The position numbers were made by a program, and so were the translations under genes. Shown here piece by piece: positions 42,498-52,377 of a DNA stretch of 64,000 bases; within the stretch, counting starts at the first letter, position 1; each line of letters starts with the position of its first letter. This stretch comes from Neptuniibacter victor (GTDB lineage Bacteria; Pseudomonadota; Gammaproteobacteria; Pseudomonadales; Balneatricaceae): contig AP025763.1 in NCBI GenBank assembly GCA_027943745.1, positions 1,922,001 to 1,986,000 on the forward strand, read 5' to 3'. The notes under the pieces are model-generated. The model was not told where the DNA came from. It saw only the letters and a list, made by a program, of their open reading frames with translations, and did no database searches.

Positions 42498-44249
42498 ATG
42501 AAAAAATTCGCACTGTCTGCCTTAGTTGCAGCAATGGCTGTTGCGGGCACGGCACAAGCTGGTGTTACTGATAAAGATATCCTTAACGACCAGATGAGCA
42601 CAGGGGATGTATTGACTAATGGTATGGGTCTTCGTGGCCAGCGCTATAGCCCAATGGATAAAATCAATACTGAAACTGTAAAAGACATGCGTCCAGTTTG
42701 GGCGTTCTCTTTCGGTGGTGAAAAACAGCGCGGTCAAGAATCGCAGCCGATGATCAAAGATGGCGTAATGTATGTTACTGCTTCTTACTCTCGTGTATTT
42801 GCTGTTGACACTAAAACAGGTGAAGAGCTTTGGGAATACAATGCACGTCTTCCAGACGGCATCATGCCTTGCTGTGACGTTATCAACCGTGGTGTAGCAC
42901 TGTATGATGACCTAGTGATCTTCGGTACCCTTGACGCTAAATTAGTCGCGCTTAACAACAAGACTGGTAAAGTTGTTTGGAAAAAGAAAGTTGAAGACTA
43001 TAAAGCAGGTTACTCAATCACTGCAGCGCCAATCGTTGTAAAAGGTAAAGTAATCACAGGTGTTTCTGGTGGCGAATTCGGTATCGTTGGTAAGGTAGAA
43101 GCTTACGATGCTAAGACTGGTAAGCTGGCTTGGACTCGTCCAACAGTTGAAGGCCACATGGGCTACATCTGGAAAAACGGCAAGAAAACAGAAAACGGCA
43201 TTTCCGGTGGTGAAGCAGGCAAAACATGGCCTGGCGATCTATGGAAAAGTGGTGGTGCTGCGACATGGTTAGGCGGCACTTATGATCCTGATGTCGATCT
43301 TCTTTTCTTCGGTACGGGTAACCCGGCACCTTGGAACTCTCACTTACGTCCTGGCGATAACCTTTTCTCATCTTCTCGTCTAGGTATCGATCCAGATACA
43401 GGTAAGATCGTATGGCACTTCCAGACGACTCCGCACGATGGTTGGGATTACGATGGTGTAAACGAGCTAGTTTCTTTCGATTACAAAGCAAACGGCAAAA
43501 CAGTTAAAGCGGCAGCTACTGCTGACCGTAACGGTTTCATGTATGTCTTGAATCGTGAGAATGGTGATTTCATTCGTGGCTTCCCATTTGTAGACAAGAT
43601 CACTTGGGCTAAAGGCCTTGATCCAAAGACCGGTCGTCCTATCTATGATGATGCCAATCGTCCAGGTAACCCAACTGCATCTAAAGATGGCAAAAAAGGT
43701 AAATCTGTATTGGCGGTTCCATCTTTCCTAGGTGGTAAAAACTGGATGCCTGTTGCATACAGCCAAGACACAGAGCTTTTCTACGTGCCTTCTAACGAAT
43801 GGTCAATGGATATTTGGAACGAGCCAACTGCATATAAGAAAGGTGCAGCTTACCTAGGTGCTGGTTTCACAATCAAAGCGAACCACGATGAGTACATTGG
43901 TGTTCTTCGCGCGATGGATCCAAAGACAGGTAAAGAAGTATGGCGCCACAATAACTACGCACCGCTATGGGGTGGCGTATTGGCAACTAAAGGTAACTTG
44001 GTATTCTTCGGTACGCCAGAAGGTTATCTACGCGGCCTAAATGCTAAGACTGGTGAAGTTGAATATGAATTCAACACTGGTTCAGGCATCGTGGGCTCAC
44101 CTGTAACTTGGGAACAAGATGGCGAGCAGTTCTTGTCTGTTGTTTCTGGTTGGGGTGGTGCAGTACCGCTTTGGGGTGGTGAAGTTGCTAAACGTGTTAA
44201 ACACCTGAACCAAGGTGGCACAGTTTGGACTTTCAAACTTCCTAAGTAA
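42498..44249 (+). CDS. pedH: PQQ-dependent alcohol dehydrogenase, lanthanide type (PedH-like)
   Basis: 583 aa with signal peptide [21 protein letters not shown]. Eight-bladed quinoprotein propeller; adjacent-Cys ring in [10 protein letters not shown]; metal ligands Glu193 (SGGEFG), Asn275 (GTGNPAPWN) and Asp317 in [10 protein letters not shown]. Two residues on is Asp319, the extra carboxylate known from XoxF and PedH that coordinates a lanthanide and is replaced by Ser or Ala in Ca enzymes. So the window encodes both forms: this one and Ser346 in the minus-strand gene. Codon use is strongly biased, suggesting high expression. It should feed electrons to the c550 at 38.9 kb. Confidence 0.93.
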   Translation: MKKFALSALVAAMAVAGTAQAGVTDKDILNDQMSTGDVLTNGMGLRGQRYSPMDKINTETVKDMRPVWAFSFGGEKQRGQESQPMIKDGVMYVTASYSRVFAVDTKTGEELWEYNARLPDGIMPCCDVINRGVALYDDLVIFGTLDAKLVALNNKTGKVVWKKKVEDYKAGYSITAAPIVVKGKVITGVSGGEFGIVGKVEAYDAKTGKLAWTRPTVEGHMGYIWKNGKKTENGISGGEAGKTWPGDLWKSGGAATWLGGTYDPDVDLLFFGTGNPAPWNSHLRPGDNLFSSSRLGIDPDTGKIVWHFQTTPHDGWDYDGVNELVSFDYKANGKTVKAAATADRNGFMYVLNRENGDFIRGFPFVDKITWAKGLDPKTGRPIYDDANRPGNPTASKDGKKGKSVLAVPSFLGGKNWMPVAYSQDTELFYVPSNEWSMDIWNEPTAYKKGAAYLGAGFTIKANHDEYIGVLRAMDPKTGKEVWRHNNYAPLWGGVLATKGNLVFFGTPEGYLRGLNAKTGEVEYEFNTGSGIVGSPVTWEQDGEQFLSVVSGWGGAVPLWGGEVAKRVKHLNQGGTVWTFKLPK

Positions 44250-44294
44250 CATGACTGCCGACTGAGCTGTGAACCTCAGCTCAGCCTGTCCTAT

Positions 44295-44322
44295 AAAAAG
44301 CCAGCATTATGCTGGCTTTTTT
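44295..44322 (+). terminator. Terminator after pedH
   Basis: AAAAAGCCAGC, loop ATTAT, GCTGGCTTTTTT. Strong rho-independent terminator 46 bp after the stop. Confidence 0.92.
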
Positions 44323-44498
44323 GTTGATGGCTTACAAATCGATGAATGTACCACCTGTTGCTTCATTGGTTATGCCTGCTTAAAGTCGAACATGCATTTA
44401 AGAGTGCAATTATTGTAAGTGCTAATCAGCTTGGGCTTATACGCGAAGACTAAATCGAATATAATTAATATATTAATCATATTCTTCAAGAATCGTAA

Positions 44499-45674
44499 AT
44501 GCCTTCGATAATCTCTAAGTTTTTCCTTCCAATTTTTTGCCCCTCAATAGTGATTGCGGTTATTCAGCAGGGGCTATTGGTTTTATTACCCCTCTATATT
44601 CTGCATTTAGGCGGTACCATGACGGAAGCTGCTGCAGTTATAGCTTTACGTGGTTTAGGGATGATGATCGCCGATATCCCAGCTGGCTTATTGATTGAAA
44701 AAGTAGGTGATAAGCGAATGATGCTTTTTGCCGCAGGGTTGTTTTTTATTGCCATGTCAATGATGGCGCTTTTTCCAGATCCTGTTGTACTTATGTTATC
44801 GGCTGCACTACTTGGGTTTGCGCATGGCTGCTGGTTGGTCGGGCGTATATCTTACGTAGGGCTTGCTACAGAGCCTCATGAAAGAGGGCGTGTCATGGCC
44901 CTTTCAGCGGGTATTATTCGCTTTGGTAGCGTTGTTGGCCCTTTGCTTGCTGGTGGACTGATTGCTTGGCAGGGATACAGCGTTACGCTCACCCTGTTTG
45001 CATTGAGTACCGTACTGCTTGTTATCTTTGTCGTTGGCTGGGTAAAAAATCATATTCCGCTGCACAAAAATAGTGATAGTCATCGTATTGGTAAGATTAA
45101 AGAGGTGCTGGTTGAGCATCGTTCAATCTTCGCTACAGCAGGGCTAGGAGCTGTAGCGTTAATGCTGGTACGATCTTCGCGTTCGCTATTATTGCCTTTG
45201 GCAGGAGCTTCACTCGCATTAGATGAGCCCAGTATTGGCCTAGTGATCTCGTGCGGGGCTATTGTAGATACCTTGTTATTCTATCCAGCGGGTAGCTTGA
45301 TGGATCGCATTGGTAGAAAACCCATACTAGTGATGAGCTTGGCTGCGTTGGGTATGGGTTTAATGTTACTGCCAATGGCTGATAGCTTTTACACGTTGAT
45401 GTGTGTCGCGGTCATCCTTGGGCTTGGCAATGGTTTTTCTGCGGGTGTGATTATGACTATTGGTGCTGATTTAGCACCTGACTATAACCGCGGTGGCTTT
45501 ATCGGTGTCTGGCGTTTGATGACTGATATGGGCACCACCGCAGGGCCATTTGTGATCGGGGCGACAGTAAAAATAATGAGTTTGGCTGCTTCTGCCCAGT
45601 TTGCAGGAGTGATTGGTATCGCCAGTGCGGCTTACCTCTTTTTTAAGCTTAAAGAGAGTCGGCGGGATTCTTAG
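44499..45674 (+). CDS. MFS transporter
   Basis: 391 aa, about 12 membrane helices. DIPAGLLIEKVGDKRMM near 53-70 and PAGSLMDRIGRKPIL near 265-279 are the two symmetric loop motifs of the major facilitator superfamily (GxLxDRxGRK type). Drug-efflux-like overall, substrate unknown. It is in its own unit after the pedH terminator, with no good ribosome site at the ATG (TCTTCAAGAATCGTAAATG), and ends 30 bp from the convergent oxygenase gene. It might export a toxic aldehyde or import a substrate, but nothing in the sequence supports either. Confidence 0.83.
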   Translation: MPSIISKFFLPIFCPSIVIAVIQQGLLVLLPLYILHLGGTMTEAAAVIALRGLGMMIADIPAGLLIEKVGDKRMMLFAAGLFFIAMSMMALFPDPVVLMLSAALLGFAHGCWLVGRISYVGLATEPHERGRVMALSAGIIRFGSVVGPLLAGGLIAWQGYSVTLTLFALSTVLLVIFVVGWVKNHIPLHKNSDSHRIGKIKEVLVEHRSIFATAGLGAVALMLVRSSRSLLLPLAGASLALDEPSIGLVISCGAIVDTLLFYPAGSLMDRIGRKPILVMSLAALGMGLMLLPMADSFYTLMCVAVILGLGNGFSAGVIMTIGADLAPDYNRGGFIGVWRLMTDMGTTAGPFVIGATVKIMSLAASAQFAGVIGIASAAYLFFKLKESRRDS

Positions 45675-45704
45675 TACCTAAAAAAACCGCCAATGCTTGC
45701 TCTC

Positions 45705-46364
45705 TCAGCAGAGATCTACGACGCTATTAAAGGCAACGATGACACGGTCCTTTTCACCAAAATAGGGTAGGGCTGAGTGCTTTAGATACGAGGGAAAAAT
45801 AACAATCTGACCTTCAACAGGTTCAAAATCCCAAAAACCTTGTTCTCCAAGATATGCGGTTCCAGCATCACCATAGTGATCTGCATTAACGCGGGGATCA
45901 TAAAAGCGGTTTACACCATTCCTAGAACCTAATTCACACTCGCCTGGATCAACATAGTAAATGCCACACCATGAGCAATTGGGATGTGAATGCACGTCAT
46001 GGTAGCCACCATTCTGAGTGACATGGAACCACGATTCGATGATCGTGGCATCACCCTCTGCGCCTTCCGGCCAAAAAGGTGCGTTAACACCTGTTGCCAC
46101 AGTGGATATAAGCTCCTCAAGCATTCTTCGGGTTTCCATAACAACTGGCTCTTCCGCTTCGAGAAAACTTAATTTACTTTCAAATAGCTGATGTTTGGCT
46201 GACACCGCAATTTCACTCGCAATCGCTTGAGTCTGCTCTGCCTGATAATTCGAAATATAGGCTAATAAGTCATCCTTAAGGAATTCGTGGTCAGGATTTG
46301 TAGCCACGAAAAGCGGGGAGGTCCATGCATCTATCTGTTCGAGCATTGGGGCTTCTGAATACAT
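45705..46364 (-). CDS. Putative 2-oxoglutarate/Fe(II) oxygenase
   Basis: 219 aa, cytoplasmic. Jelly-roll features of the small 2OG-Fe(II) family: GGYHDVHSHPNCSWCGIYYV near 118-137 with His and Ser/His-Pro pattern, and the distal FPSYLKHSALPYFGEKDRVIVAFN near 190-213, where His196 is the likely iron ligand and Arg207 the 2-oxoglutarate anchor. The first iron-binding pair is HxH rather than a clear HxD, so activity is not assured. It follows the FRG-domain gene by 86 bp on the same strand. Substrate unknown. Neither belongs to standard ped clusters. Confidence 0.7.
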   Translation of the reverse strand: MYSEAPMLEQIDAWTSPLFVATNPDHEFLKDDLLAYISNYQAEQTQAIASEIAVSAKHQLFESKLSFLEAEEPVVMETRRMLEELISTVATGVNAPFWPEGAEGDATIIESWFHVTQNGGYHDVHSHPNCSWCGIYYVDPGECELGSRNGVNRFYDPRVNADHYGDAGTAYLGEQGFWDFEPVEGQIVIFPSYLKHSALPYFGEKDRVIVAFNSVVDLC

Positions 46365-46450
46365 TGCTTCTGCCAGTCATAAAGAGAAAGCGTATTTTAA
46401 TGCGTGTTGTCGCTAGAAGCTATTGAGTTAGGTCAGCCCTAGCTGATGAT

Positions 46451-47245
46451 TTAGTCCGTTGGCTTGGTCGAGCCGATCCAGCTAGCTTCCAATTCATATG
46501 AGATCGAGCGTGCAAGCCCATCTAGATCGGGAAACAGGGTGGCATGGCTTATATTCATTCGGTACAGCGCAGCCATCGCTTCGGCCCGTATACTCTCGGG
46601 TATAACTATTTTGGCGAGTAAAGGTTTATCGTACTGATAACTATTGAGCAGTTCTTCAACTGAAACGTCAATTTTTCCTGGCAGCATGAATGTGCCAGCT
46701 TGGGCGACAATACGTCGGTCCATCGACCAGGGTTCACCCGGCCAAACCACCGAGTAATTGTTAGAGAGATAGTATTTCTTTAAATAATCTGGGTTACGTG
46801 GGTCGATCGCTTCACGCGTTAGTTGGGGTGATCCGGGAGGAGTAGCGCCATGCCAAAGGGCGGGTGTATTTACGGCATAGACGGCCGCAGGTCCAGAGCA
46901 AGAATGTAGCGCGAAATAGCTTGCTACATAGGGAGATTTAGTAAAATCGAGCAAGCGGGTTGGTGCGCCGTGGTGCTGCATCAGTGCGAGGCAGCGAAAA
47001 TCATCATCTAGCGCGGACGTATCATTCAAGAAGTAATGGGCTTTACGTTTAAATACACGGATAGCACGACCTTCCTGTTCAGACCAGCGTGCGGAAGGGA
47101 CATATTGTTTCAGTCGCCGTGTGAGCGAACTTTCGAGATTCCAGCTTGCATCACCTTGCCCCCTGAATGCCCAACCTCTCAGTGTTTCAGACTCTACTAA
47201 AGCTAAAAACTCTTGCCAGCTTGAAACTTGGTACAGCTTAGTCAT
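46451..47245 (-). CDS. FRG-domain protein
   Basis: 264 aa. The N-terminal FRG domain is named for the motif seen here as AFRGQGDASWNLESSLTRR (27-45) and is completed by LALMQHHGAPTRLLDFTKSPYVASYFAL (86-113). No other domain or membrane segment is evident. FRG proteins occur in mobile and defence islands and beside prophages, and some are fused to nucleases; their activity is not established. Its place among alcohol-oxidation genes, next to an oxygenase-like gene and between pedH and the aldehyde dehydrogenase, suggests an inserted cassette. No mobility gene or repeat bounding it was seen. Confidence 0.85.
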   Translation of the reverse strand: MTKLYQVSSWQEFLALVESETLRGWAFRGQGDASWNLESSLTRRLKQYVPSARWSEQEGRAIRVFKRKAHYFLNDTSALDDDFRCLALMQHHGAPTRLLDFTKSPYVASYFALHSCSGPAAVYAVNTPALWHGATPPGSPQLTREAIDPRNPDYLKKYYLSNNYSVVWPGEPWSMDRRIVAQAGTFMLPGKIDVSVEELLNSYQYDKPLLAKIVIPESIRAEAMAALYRMNISHATLFPDLDGLARSISYELEASWIGSTKPTD

Positions 47246-47597
47246 TTAGTTTCCCCTGCCTGATAATTTGCTCACTATGATCTATATTCAGTACTTGCTG
47301 TGATTAATAGACTTAGTATTACATTTAATCTTACTCAGTAAATATTACCAATCATATCTGAAGGCAAATATTTATTTGCTTATTAATCAATAGGATATGA
47401 CTAAAATTAAATTTTATTCCTGCTATTTAAATAACCTATGCCTAGGGAGGGGCCGCCATAACTACTACCAAATAAGTATTTTTTTGATGCCAAGGAATGA
47501 TACCCGTGTTTCTTCATGGGTAGCTAATATGGATCTGTAAATAAACGATACTGTCACAACTTCCAGACAGTAGATAAAAACAAGAGGCACTTAGAAG
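47246..47597 (+). promoter_or_regulatory. Control region of the aldehyde dehydrogenase
   Basis: 352 bp without a gene. TACTACCAA at 47463-47471 lies 135 bp before the start, matching the pedH promoter. TACCCGTG/CATGGGTA (47501-47522) can form an 8-bp stem (one G-U) in the probable leader, and CTGTC/GACAG (47552-47571) another. CCTAGGGAGGGGCC lies just upstream of the shared nonamer. The first 150 bp are very AT-rich. Confidence 0.5.
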
Positions 47598-49118
47598 ATG
47601 ATTTACGCTAAGCCAGGTACAGACGGCTCTGTAGTTTCTTTCAAAGAACGTTATGGAAACTTTATCAACGGTCAGTGGGTTGAGCCGATTAAAGGTCAAT
47701 ACTTCACTAATCACACTCCAGTAACAGGCGAAGCGGTATGTGAAATCCCACGCTCTTCTGCTGAAGATATTGAAGCGGCACTAGATGCAGCTCACGCAGC
47801 AAAAGGCGCATGGGGCACAATGTCTGTCGGTGAACGTTCAGGCGTTCTACTAAAAATCGCTGATCGCATCGAAGAAAATCTTGAGCGTCTTGCAGTTGCT
47901 GAGACGTGGGATAACGGTAAAGCAGTTCGTGAAACGCTAGCGGCTGATGTGCCTCTTATGGCAGATCACTTCCGTTATTTCGCCGGTTGTATCCGTGCAC
48001 AAGAAGGTTCAATTGGTGAAATCGATGAGACTACGGTTGCTTATCACTTCCACGAGCCACTAGGTGTTGTTGGTCAGATTATTCCTTGGAACTTCCCACT
48101 ACTCATGGCTGCTTGGAAAATCGCTCCAGCACTGGCAGCGGGTAATACAATCGTTCTTAAGCCAGCAGAGCAAACGCCTGTTTCTATCTTAGTATTGATG
48201 GAATGCATCGGTGATCTACTGCCAGCAGGTACACTAAACATTGTTAACGGTTTTGGTGCTGAAGCAGGCCAAGCGTTAGCATCTAGCACGCGTATTGCTA
48301 AGATCGCGTTCACAGGCTCTACGCCTGTTGGTTCGCACATCATGAAATGTGCTGCTGAGAACATCATTCCTTCAACTACAGAGCTTGGTGGTAAGTCACC
48401 TAACGTTTACTTTAACGACGTTATGGCTCAAGAAGATGAGTTCGTAAGCAAAGCGATCGAAGGTGCGGTTCTTGCTTACTTCAACCAAGGCGAAGTATGT
48501 ACTTGTCCTTCACGTTTATTGGTTCAAGAAGACATTGCGGATGAGTTCATCGCTAAAGTGATCGAACGTGCTAAGCAGATCAAACGTGGTAACCCACTTG
48601 ATACTGACACGATGGTTGGTGCTCAGGCTTCTCAAGAGCAGTACGACAAGATTCTTGGCTACATGGATATCGGTCGTGAAGAGGGTGCTGAAATCCTTAT
48701 GGGTGGTGGTGTTGAGAAACTGGACGGTGAATACGGTTCTGGTTACTACATCATGCCAACACTGATCAAAGGCACAAATGATATGCGTGTCTTCCAAGAA
48801 GAGATCTTTGGCCCAGTTGTTTCAGTAACAACATTTAAAGACGAAGAAGAAGCGCTTGCGATCGCCAATGATACTGAATTCGGTCTAGGCGCAGGTGTTT
48901 GGACTCGTGATACAAACCTTGCATACCGTATGGGTCGTGGCATTCAAGCCGGCCGTGTATGGATGAACTGCTACCACTTGTACCCAGCACATGCTGCATT
49001 CGGTGGTTACAAGAAGTCTGGTGTAGGTCGTGAGACTCACAAGATGATGCTTGAGCATTATCAGCAGACTAAGAACATGCTAGTTAGCTACAGCGCTAAT
49101 CCTCTAGGCTTCTTCTAA
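47598..49118 (+). CDS. exaC: NAD-dependent aldehyde dehydrogenase, ExaC/PedI type
   Basis: 506 aa, cytoplasmic. Glu262 in TELGGKSPN and the nucleophile Cys301 in [12 protein letters not shown] (a second Cys at 303 is typical of this acetaldehyde dehydrogenase subgroup). [21 protein letters not shown] (near 163-183) binds NAD. It oxidises acetaldehyde and other aldehydes produced by PedE/PedH to acids. The codon use is as biased as in pedH, which suggests co-expression at high level. AGAGGCACTTAGAAG precedes the ATG. It is alone in its unit and ends in a hairpin plus terminator. Confidence 0.94.
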   Translation: MIYAKPGTDGSVVSFKERYGNFINGQWVEPIKGQYFTNHTPVTGEAVCEIPRSSAEDIEAALDAAHAAKGAWGTMSVGERSGVLLKIADRIEENLERLAVAETWDNGKAVRETLAADVPLMADHFRYFAGCIRAQEGSIGEIDETTVAYHFHEPLGVVGQIIPWNFPLLMAAWKIAPALAAGNTIVLKPAEQTPVSILVLMECIGDLLPAGTLNIVNGFGAEAGQALASSTRIAKIAFTGSTPVGSHIMKCAAENIIPSTTELGGKSPNVYFNDVMAQEDEFVSKAIEGAVLAYFNQGEVCTCPSRLLVQEDIADEFIAKVIERAKQIKRGNPLDTDTMVGAQASQEQYDKILGYMDIGREEGAEILMGGGVEKLDGEYGSGYYIMPTLIKGTNDMRVFQEEIFGPVVSVTTFKDEEEALAIANDTEFGLGAGVWTRDTNLAYRMGRGIQAGRVWMNCYHLYPAHAAFGGYKKSGVGRETHKMMLEHYQQTKNMLVSYSANPLGFF

Positions 49119-49126
49119 GCCTGCCT

Positions 49127-49155
49127 TAAGAGTTATGCCTATGGCATAGCTCTTA
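49127..49155. repeat. 13-bp hairpin after the aldehyde dehydrogenase
   Basis: TAAGAGTTATGCC, loop TAT, GGCATAGCTCTTA: 13 pairs, one of them G-U, 9 bp after the stop. It comes before the true terminator and could stabilise the 3' end. Confidence 0.75.
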
Positions 49156-49188
49156 GAAAGCTATTTTAGGTAGCTTCTTGCGTTTATT

Positions 49189-49212
49189 GCGGCTCTTTTG
49201 AGCCGCTTTTTT
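49189..49212 (+). terminator. Terminator of the aldehyde dehydrogenase
   Basis: GCGGCTC, loop TTTT, GAGCCGC, then six T. Strong rho-independent terminator about 70 bp after the stop. Confidence 0.92.
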
Positions 49213-49298
49213 ATGTACGTTAGGTAAGTTAAATTAACTACAGATCGGTGTTAATCTAAGAACGGCTTGATCGAGAAGTAAACGTTAACCTTTCTGTA

Positions 49299-49748
49299 TT
49301 AGTGAGGCCTTTCGATATCTTGATCTAATTTAACGCCTTTAATCTTACCTAAAACTCCGGAAACCTCTCCACCTTTACCAGCATATAAAAGATCAAACTC
49401 GTCTTGAAGAACGCTATAAACCGTATTCGTTCTGCTATTAGCGGGCAACTTGTATTCGGAATCTGATAGGCTTTCAACAGCGTATGAGCTGTCTTCTAAT
49501 AGCAGTCGCTGAAGGTCTTCTTGTGTCCAAGAGAACTTGGCCTCACTAAGATTGTAGGCTTTAACAATTCTTTGCTCATAAGGGGAGGGAACAATAAGCG
49601 ACAAGTCGTAGCAATCGGTGTATCTGCATAAAAGCCCTTTCTCAGTATCTAGTACGTAGGAATCGCTAGAAACAACTTGAGGAACAGTGGAGCTGCAACC
49701 GCTTATAAGTGAAGCTGCGACCATGCAGCAGCCTACGATGGCTTTCAT
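49299..49748 (-). CDS. Lipoprotein, unknown
   Basis: 149 aa. Signal peptide with lipobox LISG-C (Cys18, then SST), so a lipid-anchored envelope protein; no Asp at +2, so outer membrane is likely by the +2 rule. The mature part has two further cysteines in LLCRYTDCYDLS (41, 46) that may form a disulfide, and a polar C-terminus. I do not recognise a family. It is alone on its strand, with about 150 bp to the upstream flavoprotein gene. Confidence 0.65.
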   Translation of the reverse strand: MKAIVGCCMVAASLISGCSSTVPQVVSSDSYVLDTEKGLLCRYTDCYDLSLIVPSPYEQRIVKAYNLSEAKFSWTQEDLQRLLLEDSSYAVESLSDSEYKLPANSRTNTVYSVLQDEFDLLYAGKGGEVSGVLGKIKGVKLDQDIERPH

Positions 49749-49898
49749 ATAGAGATATCCTTAAATGTTAATTTGATCAAATTATAGCATTCAGCCATAA
49801 GAAATATACTGACATTCATATAAGCATTCCTTCACACAGAGGTAGTCACAATTTTGGTGGCTGCTCTATGCGTAGCTGATCTTGATGAATTATAGTTC

Positions 49899-51299
49899 TT
49901 ATAAATCAATAACTTTCCCAGGATTCATGATGTTTTTTGGATCTATGGATTTTTTGATTGTTTTCATCATATTTAGCCCGGTGGGGTGCTCTAATGCTAA
50001 GTAGTGCTTTTTGCCTATTCCTATACCATGTTCTCCGGTACAGGTACCGCCAAGCGCTAAGGCTTTCATAACCACTTTCTCAGACAGTTGTTTAGCCGCT
50101 TCAATTTGTTCGCTTTTTGATGGATCGAAAACAATGAGTAGATGAAAATTACCATCTCCAACATGACCGACAATAGTGCTTTGGAGGCCGCTTGCTTCTG
50201 CATCTTTTTCAGCCTGTAAAATACTGGTAGCTAGCGCTGAAATCGGAACGCAAACATCTGTAGTCAGTACTTTGCAATCACGCTGCAGCTTTAGGGTGGC
50301 TAGGTAAGCGTTATGTCTCGCTTTCCAGAGCTCGTTACGCTCTTCGGTTGTTTCTGCCCAGGTAAATTCACTCCCTCCAAATTCATGACTAATATCTTTA
50401 ATCAGGGCCACTTGCTCATTGACGCTGTCTGCGGTGCCATGAAACTCCATAAATAGGGTGGGTTTTGCTTCAAAACCCTCGAGTTTGGAGTAATTTATAC
50501 ATGCCTGCATCTGTAAAGCATTAAGTAATTCGATTCTTGCGAGCGGTACTGCCATCTGCATTGCATTGATGACCGTATCAACGGCCGCTGCAACGGTTTC
50601 GAAACTACAGATAGCTGCTTTGATTGTTTCTGGGATAGGGTGCAACCGTAACTGTATCTCGGTAATAACACCCAGTGTACCTTCAGAGCCGATCATCAGT
50701 TGTGTTAAGTCATACCCTGCGGAGCTTTTTCGTGCTCGGGTGCCCGTTTTAATGATCTCACCCTCTGGAGTGATCACGGTTAAGCCGATCACGGCTTCAC
50801 GCATAGTGCCGTATTTAACCGCATTAGTGCCTGATGCTTGTGTGGCGGTCATGCCTCCGATTGTCGCGTTTGCGCCAGGGTCGACCGGAAAAAAGAGACC
50901 GTCGTAGCGAAGTGCCATATTTAGATCCTCGCGAGTGACACCTGCTTGCACACGACAATCCATGTCAGCGGGGTTGATTTCGAGTACCTGATTCATTTCG
51001 GATAGATCGAGAGAGATCCCGCCCTGTACCGCCAAAAGATGGCCCTCAACAGAGGAGCCTGCACCAAACGGGATTACGGGAATGGAGTACTGATTACAAA
51101 GCGAAACAATTTGAGCTATCTCTTCATTACAGAAGGGATAGATAACTGCATCTGGGGCTAAGCAACCATAGCTATCTTCGCCTTGTCCATGTTGTTCCCT
51201 TGTAGCTTGCGAAAGATGGATGCGATCGCCCAGCATGGGTGCTAGTTCATTGATAACGCGTTTTAGATCAGAGGGTGAATACGGCTTAACTACAGGCAT
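49899..51299 (-). CDS. FAD-linked oxidase, D-lactate/glycolate dehydrogenase type
   Basis: 466 aa. PCMH-type FAD domain: IPVIPFGAGSSVEGHL (about 74-89), VDPGANATIGGMTATQASGTNAVKYGT (140-166), GSEGTLGVITEI (about 205-216). The C-terminal cap has HVGDGNFHLL and the family-closing GTCTGEHGIGIGKK with its metal/substrate His residues, then DPKNIMNPGKV. It resembles cytochrome-linked D-lactate dehydrogenase and GlcD. No GlcE/GlcF genes or Fe-S domain are nearby, so the stand-alone D-lactate (D-2-hydroxy acid) form is more likely. Confidence 0.88.
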   Translation of the reverse strand: MPVVKPYSPSDLKRVINELAPMLGDRIHLSQATREQHGQGEDSYGCLAPDAVIYPFCNEEIAQIVSLCNQYSIPVIPFGAGSSVEGHLLAVQGGISLDLSEMNQVLEINPADMDCRVQAGVTREDLNMALRYDGLFFPVDPGANATIGGMTATQASGTNAVKYGTMREAVIGLTVITPEGEIIKTGTRARKSSAGYDLTQLMIGSEGTLGVITEIQLRLHPIPETIKAAICSFETVAAAVDTVINAMQMAVPLARIELLNALQMQACINYSKLEGFEAKPTLFMEFHGTADSVNEQVALIKDISHEFGGSEFTWAETTEERNELWKARHNAYLATLKLQRDCKVLTTDVCVPISALATSILQAEKDAEASGLQSTIVGHVGDGNFHLLIVFDPSKSEQIEAAKQLSEKVVMKALALGGTCTGEHGIGIGKKHYLALEHPTGLNMMKTIKKSIDPKNIMNPGKVIDL

Positions 51300-51513
51300 A
51301 GGATGAGCTTCTTGTTATTTTTTTATTATTTAAGCAGGAAGCAGGCGACGATGAAAGCATAGCGCTTGATTGTATTGGTTTTAATAGATCAACAATCTGG
51401 CAGAGGGCTTATTCGAGGGCGGGGAGGCAGTCCATTGCCGATCCAGCGTTACTTATCCGTGAACATGGGATAATCATAACGTTAGAATATGACAAAAAAG
51501 TGATTTATTTATG

Positions 51514-52284
51514 TCATGCATTAATGAGTTGTGAAAACTCTTCAGCAATGAGTTTACGAATCTGTATTGTTAACTCGCCAGCTGATAATTGATTATCAAC
51601 TAACGCATCAATACTGGTAGCAACGGCTGGATCGAAACGTCGTTCACTCCCTGCTTCTTGATAAAAACGATTAACCCAGTCGGTACCACTCTTAGCATCT
51701 GCTTCCACCATAAGCATCGCCTGGGCAAGAACGCCTTGTTTTATCCCTTTTTTGTTTGACGTTGATAGCATCACTCTTTGTGCTGTCCCTGTGATCTTCA
51801 ATCCCCCGACATTGAGATTGTATCTGCCATCACAGTATGAACCAGGGGTCTCACCGTATTCTGCGTTTAGATCAAGACGGCTTAACGCATGCCGAATGGG
51901 CGTACAAAGCGCCATATAAGCATCATCAAGATTAAATGAACATGAGGATGTCTGTGGAAATATTAATGAGAAGTTTAATATCCCAGGATGTAGAGGGACC
52001 GAAGTGCCACCACTGTCACGCACTATGATAGGCCATCCGCTATCGGACAGTATTTCTACTGCTTGTTGGTAATATGGAAAGCGTGTCTCTTTTCTTGTGA
52101 CGACAAGGCATTGAGGGACCTCCCACAGCCTAGCCGTTGCACCGCGTTTACCGCTAGAAACTTCACGCAGCAGTTCTGTATCACGTGTCAGCGCCTGTCT
52201 TGGGTCATCTGATAGCGGCTCATTTATCAAACGCCAGCGTTCCGGTAGGGTGAAAATATCTAGAAATGAAGTATCAGTCGCCAT
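51514..52284 (-). CDS. Lipoate/octanoate ligase-family protein
   Basis: Biotin/lipoate protein-ligase fold, about 256 aa. I prefer ATG 52284 (MATDTSFLDIFTLPERW); a GTG at 52338 would add 18 residues without family content. Motifs: IIVRDSGGTSVPLHPGILNFSL (the RxSGG...HxPGxLN site) and YCDGRYNLNVGGLKITGTAQR, which contains the catalytic Lys in the GxKIxG context. A stand-alone relative of LplA/LipM; substrate lipoate or octanoate is likely but unproven. The usual LplA C-terminal accessory domain is absent. Divergent from the cysteine-cluster gene. Confidence 0.8.
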   Translation of the reverse strand: MATDTSFLDIFTLPERWRLINEPLSDDPRQALTRDTELLREVSSGKRGATARLWEVPQCLVVTRKETRFPYYQQAVEILSDSGWPIIVRDSGGTSVPLHPGILNFSLIFPQTSSCSFNLDDAYMALCTPIRHALSRLDLNAEYGETPGSYCDGRYNLNVGGLKITGTAQRVMLSTSNKKGIKQGVLAQAMLMVEADAKSGTDWVNRFYQEAGSERRFDPAVATSIDALVDNQLSAGELTIQIRKLIAEEFSQLINA

Positions 52285-52377
52285 AGATCTACGTAAACAA
52301 AACTTGTTAGGTTCTTTGATAATGCTATGATCCCGCACTAAATTCTAGCAGAACAACTTGATTAGACTATTTGTCCT

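Noticed and set aside
43111-43491. 126-aa minus-strand frame inside pedH
   Set aside because: Antisense shadow of a strongly biased coding gene; no start site or domain.
46451-47245. Calling the FRG gene a proven phage-defence gene
   Set aside because: The FRG domain is suggestive but no effector, partner or mobility gene accompanies it here.
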